A stretch of 64,000 nt of DNA from Clitoria ternatea (Eukaryota; Streptophyta; Magnoliopsida; Fabales; Fabaceae). The notes under the pieces are model-generated. The model saw nothing but the letters and a program-made list of their open reading frames with translations, searched no databases and was not told where the DNA came from. Position numbers and translations under genes: made by a program. Where the stretch lies: contig CM075671.1 of the NCBI GenBank assembly GCA_037962975.1, positions 11,393,001 to 11,457,000 of the forward strand. The letters run 5' to 3'. Shown in pieces: positions 34,599 to 46,510 of this stretch (its first letter is position 1; each line of letters starts with the position of its first letter).

Positions 34599-37500
34599 AT
34601 CCGAAAGCGATTCATCTGAGAATAGTGAGAATTCGGTCTTATTTCACGATTTTGACTGTCTAACTGATTGCGCCAATGAGGAATATGATGAAGACTGCGA
34701 TCCCTCGCCTGAGTTAACCCGGTTATTGGAACAAGAGGATAGGGAAATTCTGCCCTACTTAGAGATAGCCGAGGTTATCGATTTGGGAATTGGAGGAGTT
34801 AAAAAGGAAGTCAAAATTGGTACCTCGTTAAGTAAAGAACAGAGGCAGGAACTGATTGGGTTGTTGAGAGAGTTCAGCGATGTTTTCGCCTGGTCTTACC
34901 AAGATATGCCAGGACTGGACAATAGCATTGTCGAACATAGGTTACCATTAAAACCCGAATGTCTGCCGGTAAAGCAGAAGCTGCGACGTATGAAACCTGA
35001 GATGCTTTTGAAAATTAAGGAAGAAGTCAAGAAGCAATTTGATGCCGGGTTCTAGCCGTGGCAAAATACCCACAGTGGGTGGCAAATATCGTCCCGGTCC
35101 CGAAAAAGGATGGCAAAGTACGAATGTGCGTGGACTATCGTGATTTGAACAGGGCTAGCCCCAAGGATGATTTTCCCCTGCCTCAGATTGATGTTCTGGT
35201 CGACAATACCGCGCAACATACGATCTTTTCATTCATGGACGGTTTCTCCGGATACAATCAAATTAAGATGGCGCCCGAGGATATGGAAAAAACCACATTT
35301 ATCACCTTGTGGGGCACCTTCTGTTATAAGGTGATGTCTTTTGGTCTAAAGAATGCCGGAGCAACTTACCAGAGGGCCATGGTAACCCTTTTCCATGACA
35401 TGATGCACAAGGAGGTGGAGGTTTACGTCGATGATATTATTGCCAAGTCTAAAACGGATGAAGGGCATATGGAAGACCTAAGGAAACTCTTTGAAAGGCT
35501 GAGGAAATTCAAGCTTAGGCTAAACCCAGCCAAGTGCACCTTCGGCGCAAGATCCGGGAAATTGCTGGGATTCATAGTAAGCAAGAGAGGCATAGAGGTC
35601 GACCCTGACAAAGTTAAAGCCATTCTTGAAATGCCTCCTCCCCGTACAGAAAAAGGAAGTTAGAGGTTTCCTAGGGAGATTAAATTATATCGCTCGCTTC
35701 ATCTCACAGTTGACGGCAACATGCGAGCCAATTTTCAAATTGCTCCGTAAGAACCAACCAGTTCAATGGAACGAGGATTGTCAAAAGGCTTTTGAAAAGA
35801 TAAAGTAGTACTTGCAGAACCCGCCAGTTTTGATCCCACCTACCCCGGGAAGACCACTCATTTTATACCTTACAGTGTTAGATGAATCCATGGGTTGTGT
35901 GTTGGGGCAACATGATGAGACTGGGAAGAAAGAGCATGCCATTTATTATCTAAGCAAGAAGTTCACTGACTACGAGATGAGGTATTCTGCTCTGGAAAGG
36001 ACCTGTTGTGCGTTAGCATGGGCAGCCCGACGTTTGAGACAATACATGATAAACCACACTACTTGGCTAGTTTCCAAAATGGACCCTGTCAAATATATCT
36101 TTGAAAAACCTGCCTTGACCGGAAGGATTGCTCGATGGCAGGTCCTGCTAACTGAGTACGATATAGTCTATGTCACTCAGAAGGCTATAAAAGAAAGTGT
36201 TCTGGCTGACTACCTAGCTCATCAACCCATAAGAGATTATCAGCCCATGCAGTTTAACTTCCCGGACGAAGATATCATGGCCCTGATTGATGAAGAAGGA
36301 GCCCAAAAGGATAAATGGACCCTAAGGTTTGATGGTGCTTCTAACGCATTAGGACACGGAATCAGAGCAATCCTCATTTCACCTGACAGAGAACTTATCC
36401 CCGTTTGTGCTCGATTATGTTTTGATTGTACCAATAACATCGCTGAGTACGAGGCGTGTTCTTTGGGAATCCAAGCAGCATTGGATGCCAAAGTGAAGAA
36501 ATTGGAAGTATACGGGGATTCTGCCCTGGTCATTCACCAACTAAAAGGAGAGTGGGAGACTAGAGACAGCAAATTAATTCCCTATCAAACTCGCATCAAG
36601 GAGTTGATTAAGGAATTTGATGATGTTTCTTTTCACCATGTTCCCCGGGAGGACAACCAAATGGCTGATGCTTTGGCTACCCTAGCATCTATGTTCAAGG
36701 TGAGCAATGATTACGACATGCCTCTCATTGAAATAGTGCGGCACCACGAACCCGCATATTGCCAGATGATTGAAAGGGAGTCAGATGGGAAGCCTTGGTA
36801 TTACGATATCAAGAGGTATGTCCGAAATCAAGAATATCCCGAAGGTGCTACAGAGAATGATAAGAGAACCCTGCGACGGCTCGCCATGGGTTTCTTCTTA
36901 AACGGTGATGTGCTTTATAAGAGAAACTACGACTCTGTCCTTCTTCGTTGCATCGACACCGACGAGGCAAGTAAAATCATGAGGGATGTCCACGAGGGAT
37001 GTTTTGGAACTCACACCAACGGGCACGCCATGTCGAGAAAGATCTTGAGGGCTGGTTACTACTGGATGACCATGGAGTAAGACTCTTTTGCCTATGTTCG
37101 TAAGTGTCACAAATGTCAGATATACGCGGACCGTATTCACGCTTCCCCGTCTTCCCTGAATGTCTTGTCAGCTCCCTGGCCCTTTTCAATGTGGGGTATG
37201 GACGTCATTGGACCCATCGAGCCAAAAGCCTCTAACGGTCATCGTTTCATTTTAGTCGCTATCGACTATTTCACAAAATGGGTAGAAGCTGCTTCGTACG
37301 CCAATGTGACAAGGAGTATTGTGGTTAAATTTGTCAAGCGTGAACTGATATGCCGGTACGGTCTGCCAAGTCAGATCATCACTGATAATGGCATGAATTT
37401 GAATAACAAAATGATGAAGGAACTTTGTGAAGACTTCAAAATCCACCATCATAATTCCTCCCCGTATCGCCCTAAAATGAATGGGGCAGTCGAGGCAGCC

Positions 37501-38043
37501 AATAAAAACATCAAGAAGATCGTACAGAAAATGGTTGTGACCTACAGAGATTGGAGCGAAATGCTCCCCTTTGCTTTACATGGGTATCGTACCTCGGTCC
37601 GAACTTCAACTGGGGCAACTCCATTCTCCCTGGTTTATGGTATGGAGGCAGTCCTGCCTTTCGAAGTAGAGATCCCTTCTCTTCGAGTGATAATAGAGGC
37701 GGAATTAAAGGAAGCTGAATGGACCCAAACTCGACATGACCAGTTAAATCTGATTGATGGGAAGAGATTAGCGGCCCTTTGTCATGGTCAGCTGTATCAA
37801 AAGCGTATGAAACGAGCGTTTGAAAAGAAGGTACGACCTCGACAATTCCGAGAAGGAGACCTAGTCCTCAAGAAAATCTTGCCAATCCAAAAGGACATCC
37901 GAGGGAAATGGACACCTAATTACGAAGGACCATACGTCGTGAAGAAGGCTTTCTCTGGAGGAGCTCTAATCCTCACCAACGTGGATGGAGAGGATCTACC
38001 AATGCCTGTGAACGCCGACGCGGTGAAGAAATATTTTGCCTAA
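34599..38043 (+). pseudogene. pol: Ogre pol: reverse transcriptase, dual RNase H, integrase; four lesions
   Basis: RT: KDGKVRMCVDYRDLNRASPK, FMDGFSGYNQI and the YVDD box near 35426. First RNase H: IYYLSKKFTDYEMRYSALER. Second, archaeal-type RNase H: RFDGASNALGHGIRAI, NIAEYEACSLGIQAAL, VYGDSALVIHQ, ADALATLASMF. Integrase: an HHCC finger ending CHKCQIY, then the D,D-35-E core with MDVIGPIEPKASNGHR, IITDNGMN and NGAVEAANKN, and a C-terminal WTPNYEGPYVVKKAF ending at TAA 38041-38043. Lesions: frameshift at about 35053, frameshift at about 35655, TAG at 35806-35808, TAA at 37078-37080 inside the zinc finger. All catalytic residues that I can see are present, but the polyprotein cannot be made from this copy. 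Confidence 0.9.
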
Positions 38044-38979
38044 AAAAAAAAAAAACAAAAAAAAGGTGCTCGCTAGGCTGAAAACCCATGGGGCAGCCTA
38101 GGCAAAAATTAGAGCTGCTTGATGAGTCGAAAACCCGGAAGGGCGGCTCAGGTAGAATAAAAGCCACAAGTTCAGGCGTAAGGACGTGAACTCTTCAGAG
38201 AAGGAAAACTGGTCAGGCACGCGCATCTTTGTCAAAACCATTTCCCAGAAGTAAAATCAGAGGATGGTCTTGAAGTCGTGAGGAAAGATCCGGATTCTTA
38301 TCACTCGCGAGGAGTCGCTGGAGGGTTTAAAAGGCCTTCTTTCTCTCCCACCTTTATACATATGTTTTTGTTACCTTTACCTTCATTACCAATGTACATA
38401 CTTATATTCAATAATAAAATAAGCTTTCCCTTTCCTTCCCCTGAGTCAACGGCTGAATCTTATAAACGAATAAGTTTTTCTTAAGAGGAAATTTTTGAAA
38501 TGAAAAGTGATGAAATGAAAAGTCGTGGTGAAACGAAATGTATCCTGGCGTCAGACCCGGCCCGTGAGAAAGCATAACCAATTCTGTTAATTATGTTCCT
38601 GGAAGACAGAATTTGTCTCTATCTCATCCATGAGTTATCTTGAAAGCCTATCTCTCAGGAAAGGTCGCTCGAAATGTCAATTCTTTTGATTACTCGTGCT
38701 TCTAACCATCTGTTTTGAAGGGTGATGGAACTACGTCACACAGAAATGAAGAACCTGACACCAAAGATCCGGACCAGAAGTTTTCCCCAAGAGAAATCAG
38801 TAGATTGGCATCCCCAGTGAAATCACAATCGCCAAAGCCGACACTTCCCAAATCCTTCCCCAGTGGGACTACACTTCCCGGTCAACCCAAACTGGGGCAT
38901 CTCCCTGGGTTTGTTCTTTCATTCAAAGGGCAGTTCCCCAAGATTTCATCCAATCATGTCAAACTGGGGCATCCCCCCG

Positions 38980-39715
38980 GGTTTTTCCTATCAGTCAAGG
39001 GGCAATCCCCCACCTTTATCTCTTTGCAAACCAAGGGCCACACCCCACATTTATTTTTCATGTCAATCTAGGGGCAATCCCTTACCTTTTACTCTTCTGC
39101 AAACCAAGGGCCACACCCCACATTCATTTACCTGTCAGTCAAGGGGCAATTCCCCACCTTTACCTTTCCGAAAACCAAGGGCCACACCCCACATTTATTT
39201 TCCTGTCAGTCAAGGGGCAACCCCCACCTTTACTCTTCTGCAAACCAAGGGCCACACCCCACATTTATTTTTCATGTCAATCTAGGGGCAATCCCCTACC
39301 TTTTACCTTTCTGCAAACCAGGGGCCACACCCCACATTTATTTTTCCTGTCAGCCAAGGGGCAATCCCCCACCTTTTACCTTTCTGCAAACCAAGGGCCA
39401 CACCCCACATTTATTTTTCATGTCAATCGAGGGGCAATCCCCCACCTTTTACCTTTCTGCAAACCAAGGGCCACACCCCACATTTATTTTTCATGTCAAT
39501 CAAGGGGCAATCCCCCCACCTTTTACCTTTCTGCAAACCAAGGGCCATACCCCACATTTATTTTTCCTGTCAGTCAAGGGGTAATCCCCCACCTTTTACC
39601 TTTTTGCAAACCAAGGGCCACACCCCACATTTATTTTTCATGTCAATCTAGGGGCAATCCCCCACCTTTTACCTGTCTACAAACCGAGGGTCAACCCCAC
39701 CTTTACATTTCCTGC
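38980..39715 (+). repeat. 73-bp tandem repeat, about 10 copies, in the Ogre 3' UTR
   Basis: The marker CAAACCAAGGGCCACACCCC recurs at about 39027, 39100, 39172, 39241, 39314, 39387, 39460, 39534 and 39607, with a decayed copy at 39680; the period is 73 bp with small variation. Each unit also holds a GTCAATCTAGGGGCAATCCC block. A related 98-100 bp unit with GACGTCCTGTTAGCTCCCCC follows at 39720-39940. Reading frames through the array only echo the repeat. Confidence 0.92.
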
Positions 39716-40270
39716 CAACAGTGAGTTAATTTGGACAAGACGTCCTGTTAGCTCCCCCAATCTTTACCTTTCCTGTCAACCGAGGGTCAACCCCAACCTT
39801 TACATTTCGTGCCAACAGTGAGTTAATTCGGACGAGACGTCCTGTTAGCTCCCCCAATATTCACCTTTCCTGTCAACCGAGGGTCAACCCCAATCTTTAC
39901 ATTTCTTGTCAACTAAGGGTCAACCCCAACCTTTACATTTCAGGTCTACCGGGGGGCAACCCTAATCCTCTCACCTCCTACTAACTGGAAGACAATCCTT
40001 TCCGGCCGATTCAAAAAGAAAAACACAAAAAAAGAATCCCTAAAAAAAAAAACAAAAAAAAACACAAAAAAAAACAAAAAAAACAAAAAAAAAAAACAAA
40101 CAAAAAAAAAGAGAGAGAGAGAGAAAAAGAAGAAAAAGAAAATAGAGAGACAGAAGTGAGAAATGCTCGTCTTTAAAGAGAAAAAGGTCACACTGACTAG
40201 CGATTGCCAGCACCATCAGACGCCATACCGATCAAGAGGCCCCACTTGGCCCCTACATCGGTGTTCATAT

Positions 40271-40341
40271 CTTTACTTCTTTTTTCACTTCAGAAACACA
40301 GAAGCTTCGTGTTTCTCTTGTGAAAAAGAAGTAAAGAGGGG
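40271..40341 (+). promoter_or_regulatory. Ogre polypurine tract within a long hairpin
   Basis: The purine run AAAAAGAAGTAAAGAGGGG (40323-40341) precedes the 3' LTR at 40346 by four bases. Its left part is the 3' arm of an inverted repeat: CTTTACTTCTTTTTTCAC (40271) pairs with GTGAAAAAGAAGTAAAG (to 40336), and inside it AGAAACACAGAAG pairs with CTTCGTGTTTCT. The total stem is about 30 bp with small bulges. Confidence 0.75.
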
Positions 40342-40345
40342 CATC

Positions 40346-42381
40346 TGTGAACACCTCTTTTTGTCCGGCCAATTGGTATAGTTCCATCCTTTGGGCACTC
40401 TCTGCTGCGCATGGTTCACTTAGAAATTCATAACTCCTTCATACGACCTTCGATTTGCGCAAACCCAGTCTCAAAATTTCCGTAGCAAAATTGTCTACGA
40501 CTTTTGTGAAGACCTTGAAGGCTATATCCTTACCAATTGGTACAGTTTTAATAATCTTCCTAGACTTGTTCCAGTTTCATGACTACTCTGCACATCTTTA
40601 GGAAAAAATTCATATCTCCCTCATATGATACTGAAATGACCCCGTTCTTTTTTCTGTGGCTCCACGTCAAAGATATCTACAAACTTCATGAAGGTCACAA
40701 AAGCTAATTCTCCACCCATTTTTTCCAGTGAATTTATTTTGCTTGTAAATGTATTTCCGTCACACTCTGGAGCAGTTTTGGTAGATGGGCCATATCTCTC
40801 TCGTTTCTTGATGAAAATTTTTGTGCCATATATCAAATTAAAGCTAAGAGAAAGATCTACAATTTTCATGTTGGACTCTGTTTCAAATTTGGCACGCATC
40901 TATCCTTAAATATGCAAGCAAGTTCCGTCATGAAGAGAATGGAACTTATCACCAAAATTGCCATAGTTTCCAATGCCCACCAATTTTGACCAAGTCAAAG
41001 TCTCTAAGCCAATCAATTTTCAATGCAAAATCAGCCCTCCCTCTCCCTCTTTCACGTGAATTCAGGGGTCATGCACACTAAGGGAATTGATTAAAACTAC
41101 AGTGGAAAGCATGAATGTCAAAAATACAAAAGCATGGTCCAACATGGTCAAAGAAGAATTGAAAAATGCAAACAAATGCTTTATTATATTTCTCCTAAAG
41201 CTCATTCACGGCAATGATGTTTAATTTGCACCAAAACTACCAAATTTTGACCAAATCAAAAGTCCAATTATTCATGACAAGCTACATGGGACCAAAGGCA
41301 AATAATTAAACAATTTAAGGTGCAGCCCCCATTTCTTGTTTCAACGTGAATAAGGACCTTGGTGTAAGGGAATTTGTTTGATTTTGCAATGAAATGTTAA
41401 AATACATCATGGAACCCACCACAAGGAGAAGCATGACGGTTTTGGCAAAGAAAGAAGGAGAAATGACCAAAATTTTTATTAAATATGCAAGGTAGGCTCC
41501 ATGTAGTATTAATTAAATTATGGAAGGTATATGCATTGGAAGGAGCTCACGGTCACATGCACATGGCAAAGAATGGACAATGTAAATAATTAAGGGAAAC
41601 TTTGGCATTAATGGTATACAAAGTGTTGAATTTAAAAGTGCATGCTCCACTAGGCTATGATTCCCACGGCCAAACACTAGCAAAATGGAACCAATGCATT
41701 ATTTATTCAAGCTCCCATGTGCTTAATTGTTTATTTGCAATAAAGCTTCCATCCACTCTTCAATAATTCCCACGGCCAAAGCTTGCAACTCCACTCATAA
41801 TTTTTTAATCAAACCCATTGTCCATTATCTCAACAAGCTCACGGCTATATGGAAATGGTTGGGCATTTAAAATTTCAAAAAAGGGAGAAATGATGAAGCA
41901 TGAAGGCCACGGTTTTAAAAAGAAAAAAGAGAGAGAAAGAGAAGGGAGGTTAGAAATAGAAAAGGGTTCAAGATCAGAAGGAGGAAGAACAAAAAGCTAA
42001 CGTGAAGAGGAGGGGGATTACAAGCAGGTGGATTTCTAATGAAGGAAAAAGAACAAGAAACAAAGGAAGTACAACAGATTTTCTGGAGGATTTTCAGGAG
42101 CTTCAAGACCACTAACAAGAGTGGAGGTCCAACTAGAAGAACCACTCAGAATAATAGTATCCTCTTCATCCTCCATTAAAGCAGTAAGTGGAGCTTCCAC
42201 TTCTGATTTTTTATACAACAAGAGGAGCAAGGAATAGAGATTATAAATACCCATCTGTACAGGAGTAGGGGGTTCGAAAATTTTTTCTCTAAGAGGTTTG
42301 GAAAAGATTTCATAGGGAGGAGATTATTTCAACATTCTTGAGCTTTGAAAGGTACTTCCGGATTTTTGACAGTAGAAATTC

Positions 42382-42426
<45 letters not shown>

Positions 42427-42445
42427 ACAGCAACAGTAACAGCAA

Positions 42446-42476
<31 letters not shown>

Positions 42477-44182
42477 CAAAACAGCAACAGTGAGCAAGAA
42501 CTCAATCAGTGAGCAAGAACATTATATATTTTGTGAAAACAGTGTTTATTTTTCAAAATATTAAATTTTTGTATAAGGATCAGATTAGCATTGTTGTATT
42601 GGACTCTCTATTCTGTTGCCTATTGTTGTTATTATTTGGTTTTTACAGTAGCATATTGTGATGTATGTTTGAATCTTCACTCTATCTCTGTTACTATTTC
42701 TGCTCATGTTACTTTTTTTGTTTATCTATTGCCCAACGTTATTGTGCAAGTTGTTAGTGTATGTTTTTGTTTCTGTACGAATTTAAATTGTATGAGGGAT
42801 AGTTGCGATCATAATTTTATTGCCCAGAATATTAATCCTATCGCAAGGAATCAGTCCTCCTCTGTATACTGTTCCTTTTTCCCGATAATTCATTTACCGT
42901 ATAGTTAAAGTGTAATTTTTTTTTAGACACCCGAACAAAGCTTGACAAAATGTGATTTTTTTTTATCTTTTTAGTTTCTGTTTTTCTTTCTGTTATTTTC
43001 AAAATTTTGTCTAATTGAAATTTTAACAACTCAACATTATCTTCAACCAAAAAAACATTACCCTTTTTTTTTTACCTTAGTAAGTCCACGTATTCTTCGT
43101 CTAGTTTTTTTTTTTTTTTTTTTTTTTTTTTTGTTTTTTGATAAATTTTTACTACTTTTTTTTTTACCTTTTTTAAAAAAAATAAAAAAATAAAAAAAAA
43201 GAATCATTTTATCCAAAAGAGATCAATTTAGACGAGACGTCTTGTTGATTTTCCCTTATTTCAGTAAACCATCACCATAATTCATAAGGAACGGGATACT
43301 TGAGACGAGACGTCCCGCTTATCCCCTTCCCATATTTTGATTAAATTCCATGAAAATCAATTTAGACGTGACGTCTTGTTGATTTTTTTTCTATCATTGG
43401 TAGGCCATCACCACAAGGAACGGGATACTTGGGACAAGACGTCCCGTTTACCCCCTTCCCGTTTCTAACCTCGTATCTTGTTTAAATTCCATAAAAATCA
43501 ATTTAGACGTGACGTCTTGCTGATTTTGCCCCATTTCCAGTAGACCATCACCATGAGGAACGGGATACTTGGGACGAGACGTCTCGCTTATCCCCTTCCT
43601 ATATTTTGATTAAATTCCATGAAAATCAATTTAGACGTGACGTCTTGTTGATTTTCTCCTATCTTTGGTAGGCCATCACCACAAGGAACAGGGTACTTGG
43701 GACTAGACGTCCTATTTATCCCCTTCCCGTTTCTAACCCCGTATTTTGATTCGAGGATGACTAATTTAGATCTGACGTCTTGTTAGTATCCTTCTTTTTT
43801 CCTGTTTTATACCAAAGCCAGGGTTAATTTGGACGCAACGTCCTGTTAACCTACACTCCATGTCTGTTCGATTTGTTCCTTCTGTTTTTACACAAAGTAC
43901 AACAACAAAAGGGGAGAAATATAACATCTTTTGTAAGGCTATTCAGGTTGCGCATTTTTCAATCTTGGTACTGTTTTTGACAGGCGATGTAGGGTGCTAA
44001 TACCTTCCCTACTCGTAACCGACTCCCGAACTTGAATCTCAATTTTTAACCAGTGCTTTACTGAACTTAGTAGTTTTTTTTCCAATATTTTTCCTATGGA
44101 TAAAAACGTTGGTGGCGACTCCCTGTTTCATTCCACTCTATTCTCTCTTGTTCGCCGCGCCGTCGCGACCCAGGTTGCGACA
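40346..44182 (+). repeat. 3' LTR of the Ogre element
   Basis: 3837 bp, aligned with the 5' LTR at +16684 bp. Differences found: T run 28 versus 23 at about 43105, and 6 extra bases near 44132 (TTCCACTCTATTC against TTTTTTC). All short open frames compared between the two LTRs are identical in translation. Confidence 0.95.
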
Positions 44183-44187
44183 CGCAC

Positions 44188-44447
44188 AGTGAATTTCATG
44201 TGAAGGAATCTAAAGAATTATGAGGGGGGGTGTGAATAACAATTTTGGAGATGCGAGTAGCAATTTCAGGGGTGTGCAAATAGTAATTTAAGGGGTGCAA
44301 ATAGTGATTTTTCATTTTTTTAAATAATTTTTTAAATAAATAAATTCTGAAAAATATACTAATCAAAAATTTCTAAAGGTCTATAGTCAAATTCCATCCA
44401 GATTTTAATTTAAAATTTTCTGAATTAATTAAAATAGGGGTGTTACA
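44188..44447. mobile_element. solo LTR, right part
   Basis: Completes the LTR begun at 21108: ends GGGTGTTACA, then TSD TATTA at 44448-44452. Contains AATAGTAATTT motifs like those at 23100-23335. Confidence 0.8.
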
Positions 44448-44452
44448 TATTA

Positions 44453-46138
44453 TGCTCCGTAACAACACGATACTCAAGCTTGGCCCATTTAGTGTGCAAG
44501 CCATTCTAAGCCTCCTCATCAATTCAGCATGAACAAGTAAGGTTTCGATTGTCCTTACCACTCTTCTACCCTTCCTAAGCATGTTGACCATATGATGCAT
44601 CCTGACCTTATTAAAGGCCTTCTCCATTGAATCCATGTGAACCTAGTCAAACATCACATCCTCTTACAGATACAATATAAAACAACTAAAAATTTAAACA
44701 TTCAAATAATTGTATCATAGGATAATTAAACTTTCTACTTAAGATACATATCAACCATTTGTCCCATCAAAGCTTCTAAGCTTCCTCCAGATCTTCACTC
44801 TACTTATATCAGGGCCCACAAAAATACGAGCGGGTCACCTTGTAAAGTGAAGACGTCCCCTATGCTTTCAGGATAAATGAACTAAACAAAAAGATACACA
44901 TACTAATTACATAATTTATAAGAGATCTGAAATTAAAAAAACCACTAAATATATATTTTATAAACTCTTACCCGCCGCTATCGATAGGCATGGGAATTTA
45001 CTTTCATATGTGTTCACAAATAGAGCGGGAACGTGCCAAATCCTAAAGAATATCTCTAGGAAAAATAACAGTACTTACTGCTCTATCAAATGTGTCACTT
45101 AGTATACAATGGGGGCCTTAAGGCCATTTATGCAAATCTGGGTCAAAGAAGGAGTGGGAAACGGGTCCTGTTGTAATTGGTTGGGATAATGGGCTAGAAA
45201 TGGGCTTCAATTCCCCTATATTCTAGGAAAGAAGGGATGAGGGTATGCGCATGTGTCCCACCATCTAGCGTGGGGGAATAATATGCATTTAAGGGAAAGG
45301 CATCCCTCCATACACGCCCCGCCCTCAAGGTTGATCTTTATGTGGTTAGTCATCACCCATCGTCCAAAGCTCTGTCTTCCATATGAGATTGTTCAGGTGA
45401 GCCTCAATTGAGAGGAGGGTGTCATTATAAACTTTATCCTCTTTTGGTAGGAGCCTATCACGATATGGACACCATTTGGATTTCTAGGTTTGGCTACAAA
45501 TGAACCATCGGTCTCTCAACAATAACAATTGGACGATTCAGTTTCTTGCATAACTCACCCGGGTGGAGAACCTTTTTCAAACCATCCCCTTGAACAATTA
45601 GCATATTCCATTTCTTGTGTCGCTCATGGTCCTACGTAATTATAATCAACCATCTGCTAATACATCAAACATTAACAATTATATAAAAATAATTATAAAT
45701 CAAGTTTGAGACTACCTCTACTTCATTTTTCTTATACTAGTGCAACATTAACAGATTGTTACTCAACAACTTGTTACAGTTTTCTAAAGTTCACCTTACC
45801 TTTGATATGCATGGGTATGAGATAGTAAGAGAAAGGAATGACAAAATCATGCAATTTAAGTGGATTTTATGAACTAAAGAATGTTATTTGTGAATGAATG
45901 TGGGAGAGATGAAGGTTGGCTAATTGGATGCAAAAGAAATAAGGTTTATTGATGGTGTGATAATGAGTACAAAATTTCCATACTGAGTGTCCAAGGATCT
46001 CTGGTTTTCAATGTACTGATGCTTCAAATCTTTCATCACCACAATATTTGAATATAAACACTCTATAAAAGAAATAGTCTTCGAGAAGCTTCTCAAAGTC
46101 CTCATGGAAGTCCATGCTAAAGATGATTGAACGTGGCC
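44453..46138 (-). pseudogene. unassigned coding relic, right part
   Basis: Continuation of the host sequence at 20450-21107. On the minus strand, short open stretches include MDSMEKAFNKVRMHHMVNML (44636 downward) and, near 45540-45630, a piece reading KKWNMLIVQGDGLKKVLHPG followed by ELCKKLNRPIVIVERPM, which looks once-coding. Stops separate them. The text suggests a transposase-type gene, possibly with introns, but I could not place it in a family. Alternative: a decayed host gene. Confidence 0.35.
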
Positions 46139-46510
46139 TAGGGGTGTTCGCAGTCCGAATTAGTCCAATTTTTAGACAAAATATTATCTGATTCAATTAC
46201 ATTATTAAGTTACAATTTGGTTTGGTTTTGTTTGGATTGATTTTCTTGGTTTCATATTTTTTTTTTGAAAAATCAAGTATAAGACATAATTTCATCCCAA
46301 TAAAATTAAGAATAACTACTTCAAAAATAAAATTATCATTGTAAAAAATTTCAGCATAATAGAAAAGTCACAAATCACTGTCTAGACTCTTTTAAGTCTA
46401 TTTTATAAATATAAGAGTAATATATTGAAAACTACGGTTTGGTTGAGCTCGGTTCAATTTTCAGAAACAAATCTAAAATTGATCCGAACTGCACACATAA
46501 TGCAAAATTT
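46139..46510. mobile_element. possible decayed MITE
   Basis: Starts TAGGGGTGTTCGCAGTCCGA, a sequence typical of hAT-type MITE ends. An imperfect inverse (ATCCGAACTGCACACAT) lies near 46480-46497. The outer end on the right is not preserved and no target duplication was found. Confidence 0.4.

Larger units (their letters stand above)
38044..40345 (+). other. Ogre 3' UTR
   Basis: 2.3 kb with no domain-bearing ORF. It opens with an A-rich run and a pair of GCTTGATGAG / GGCGGCTCAGG-type blocks (38070-38160). It then holds the tandem arrays at 38980-39920, an A-rich stretch with CAAAAAAAAAA units (40015-40140), and the PPT hairpin at 40271-40341. Confidence 0.8.
23662..44182 (+). mobile_element. 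full-length Ogre-type Ty3/gypsy (Tat/Ogre) retrotransposon, 20.5 kb
   Basis: LTRs 23662-27487 (3826 bp) and 40346-44182 (3837 bp), TG...CA ends, target duplication CGCAC at 23657-23661 and 44183-44187. The PBS TGGCGACTCCGCTGGGGAC (27490-27508) is the tRNA-Arg-type site of Ogre elements. The order is leader, ORF1, gag, protease with G-patch, intron, RT, two RNase H modules, integrase, 3' UTR tandem repeats, PPT, LTR. Giant size, an extra 5' ORF1, an intron between pro and RT, and dual RNase H are the established traits of Ogre. The LTRs differ, as far as I can see, only by a longer T run and a 6-bp indel, so insertion was recent. Coding is nevertheless broken by four stops and two frameshifts. 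Confidence 0.96.

Noticed and set aside
38863..39285. 140-codon ORF with repeated CKPRATPHIYF-type text
   Set aside because: Translation of the 73-bp tandem repeat in the Ogre 3' UTR.
38980..39715. Possible CRISPR-like array
   Set aside because: Units are contiguous tandem repeats with no unique spacers, in a eukaryotic retrotransposon.
46139..46510. Firm MITE call
   Set aside because: Left end is convincing but the right end and target duplication are missing, so it is listed only as possible.
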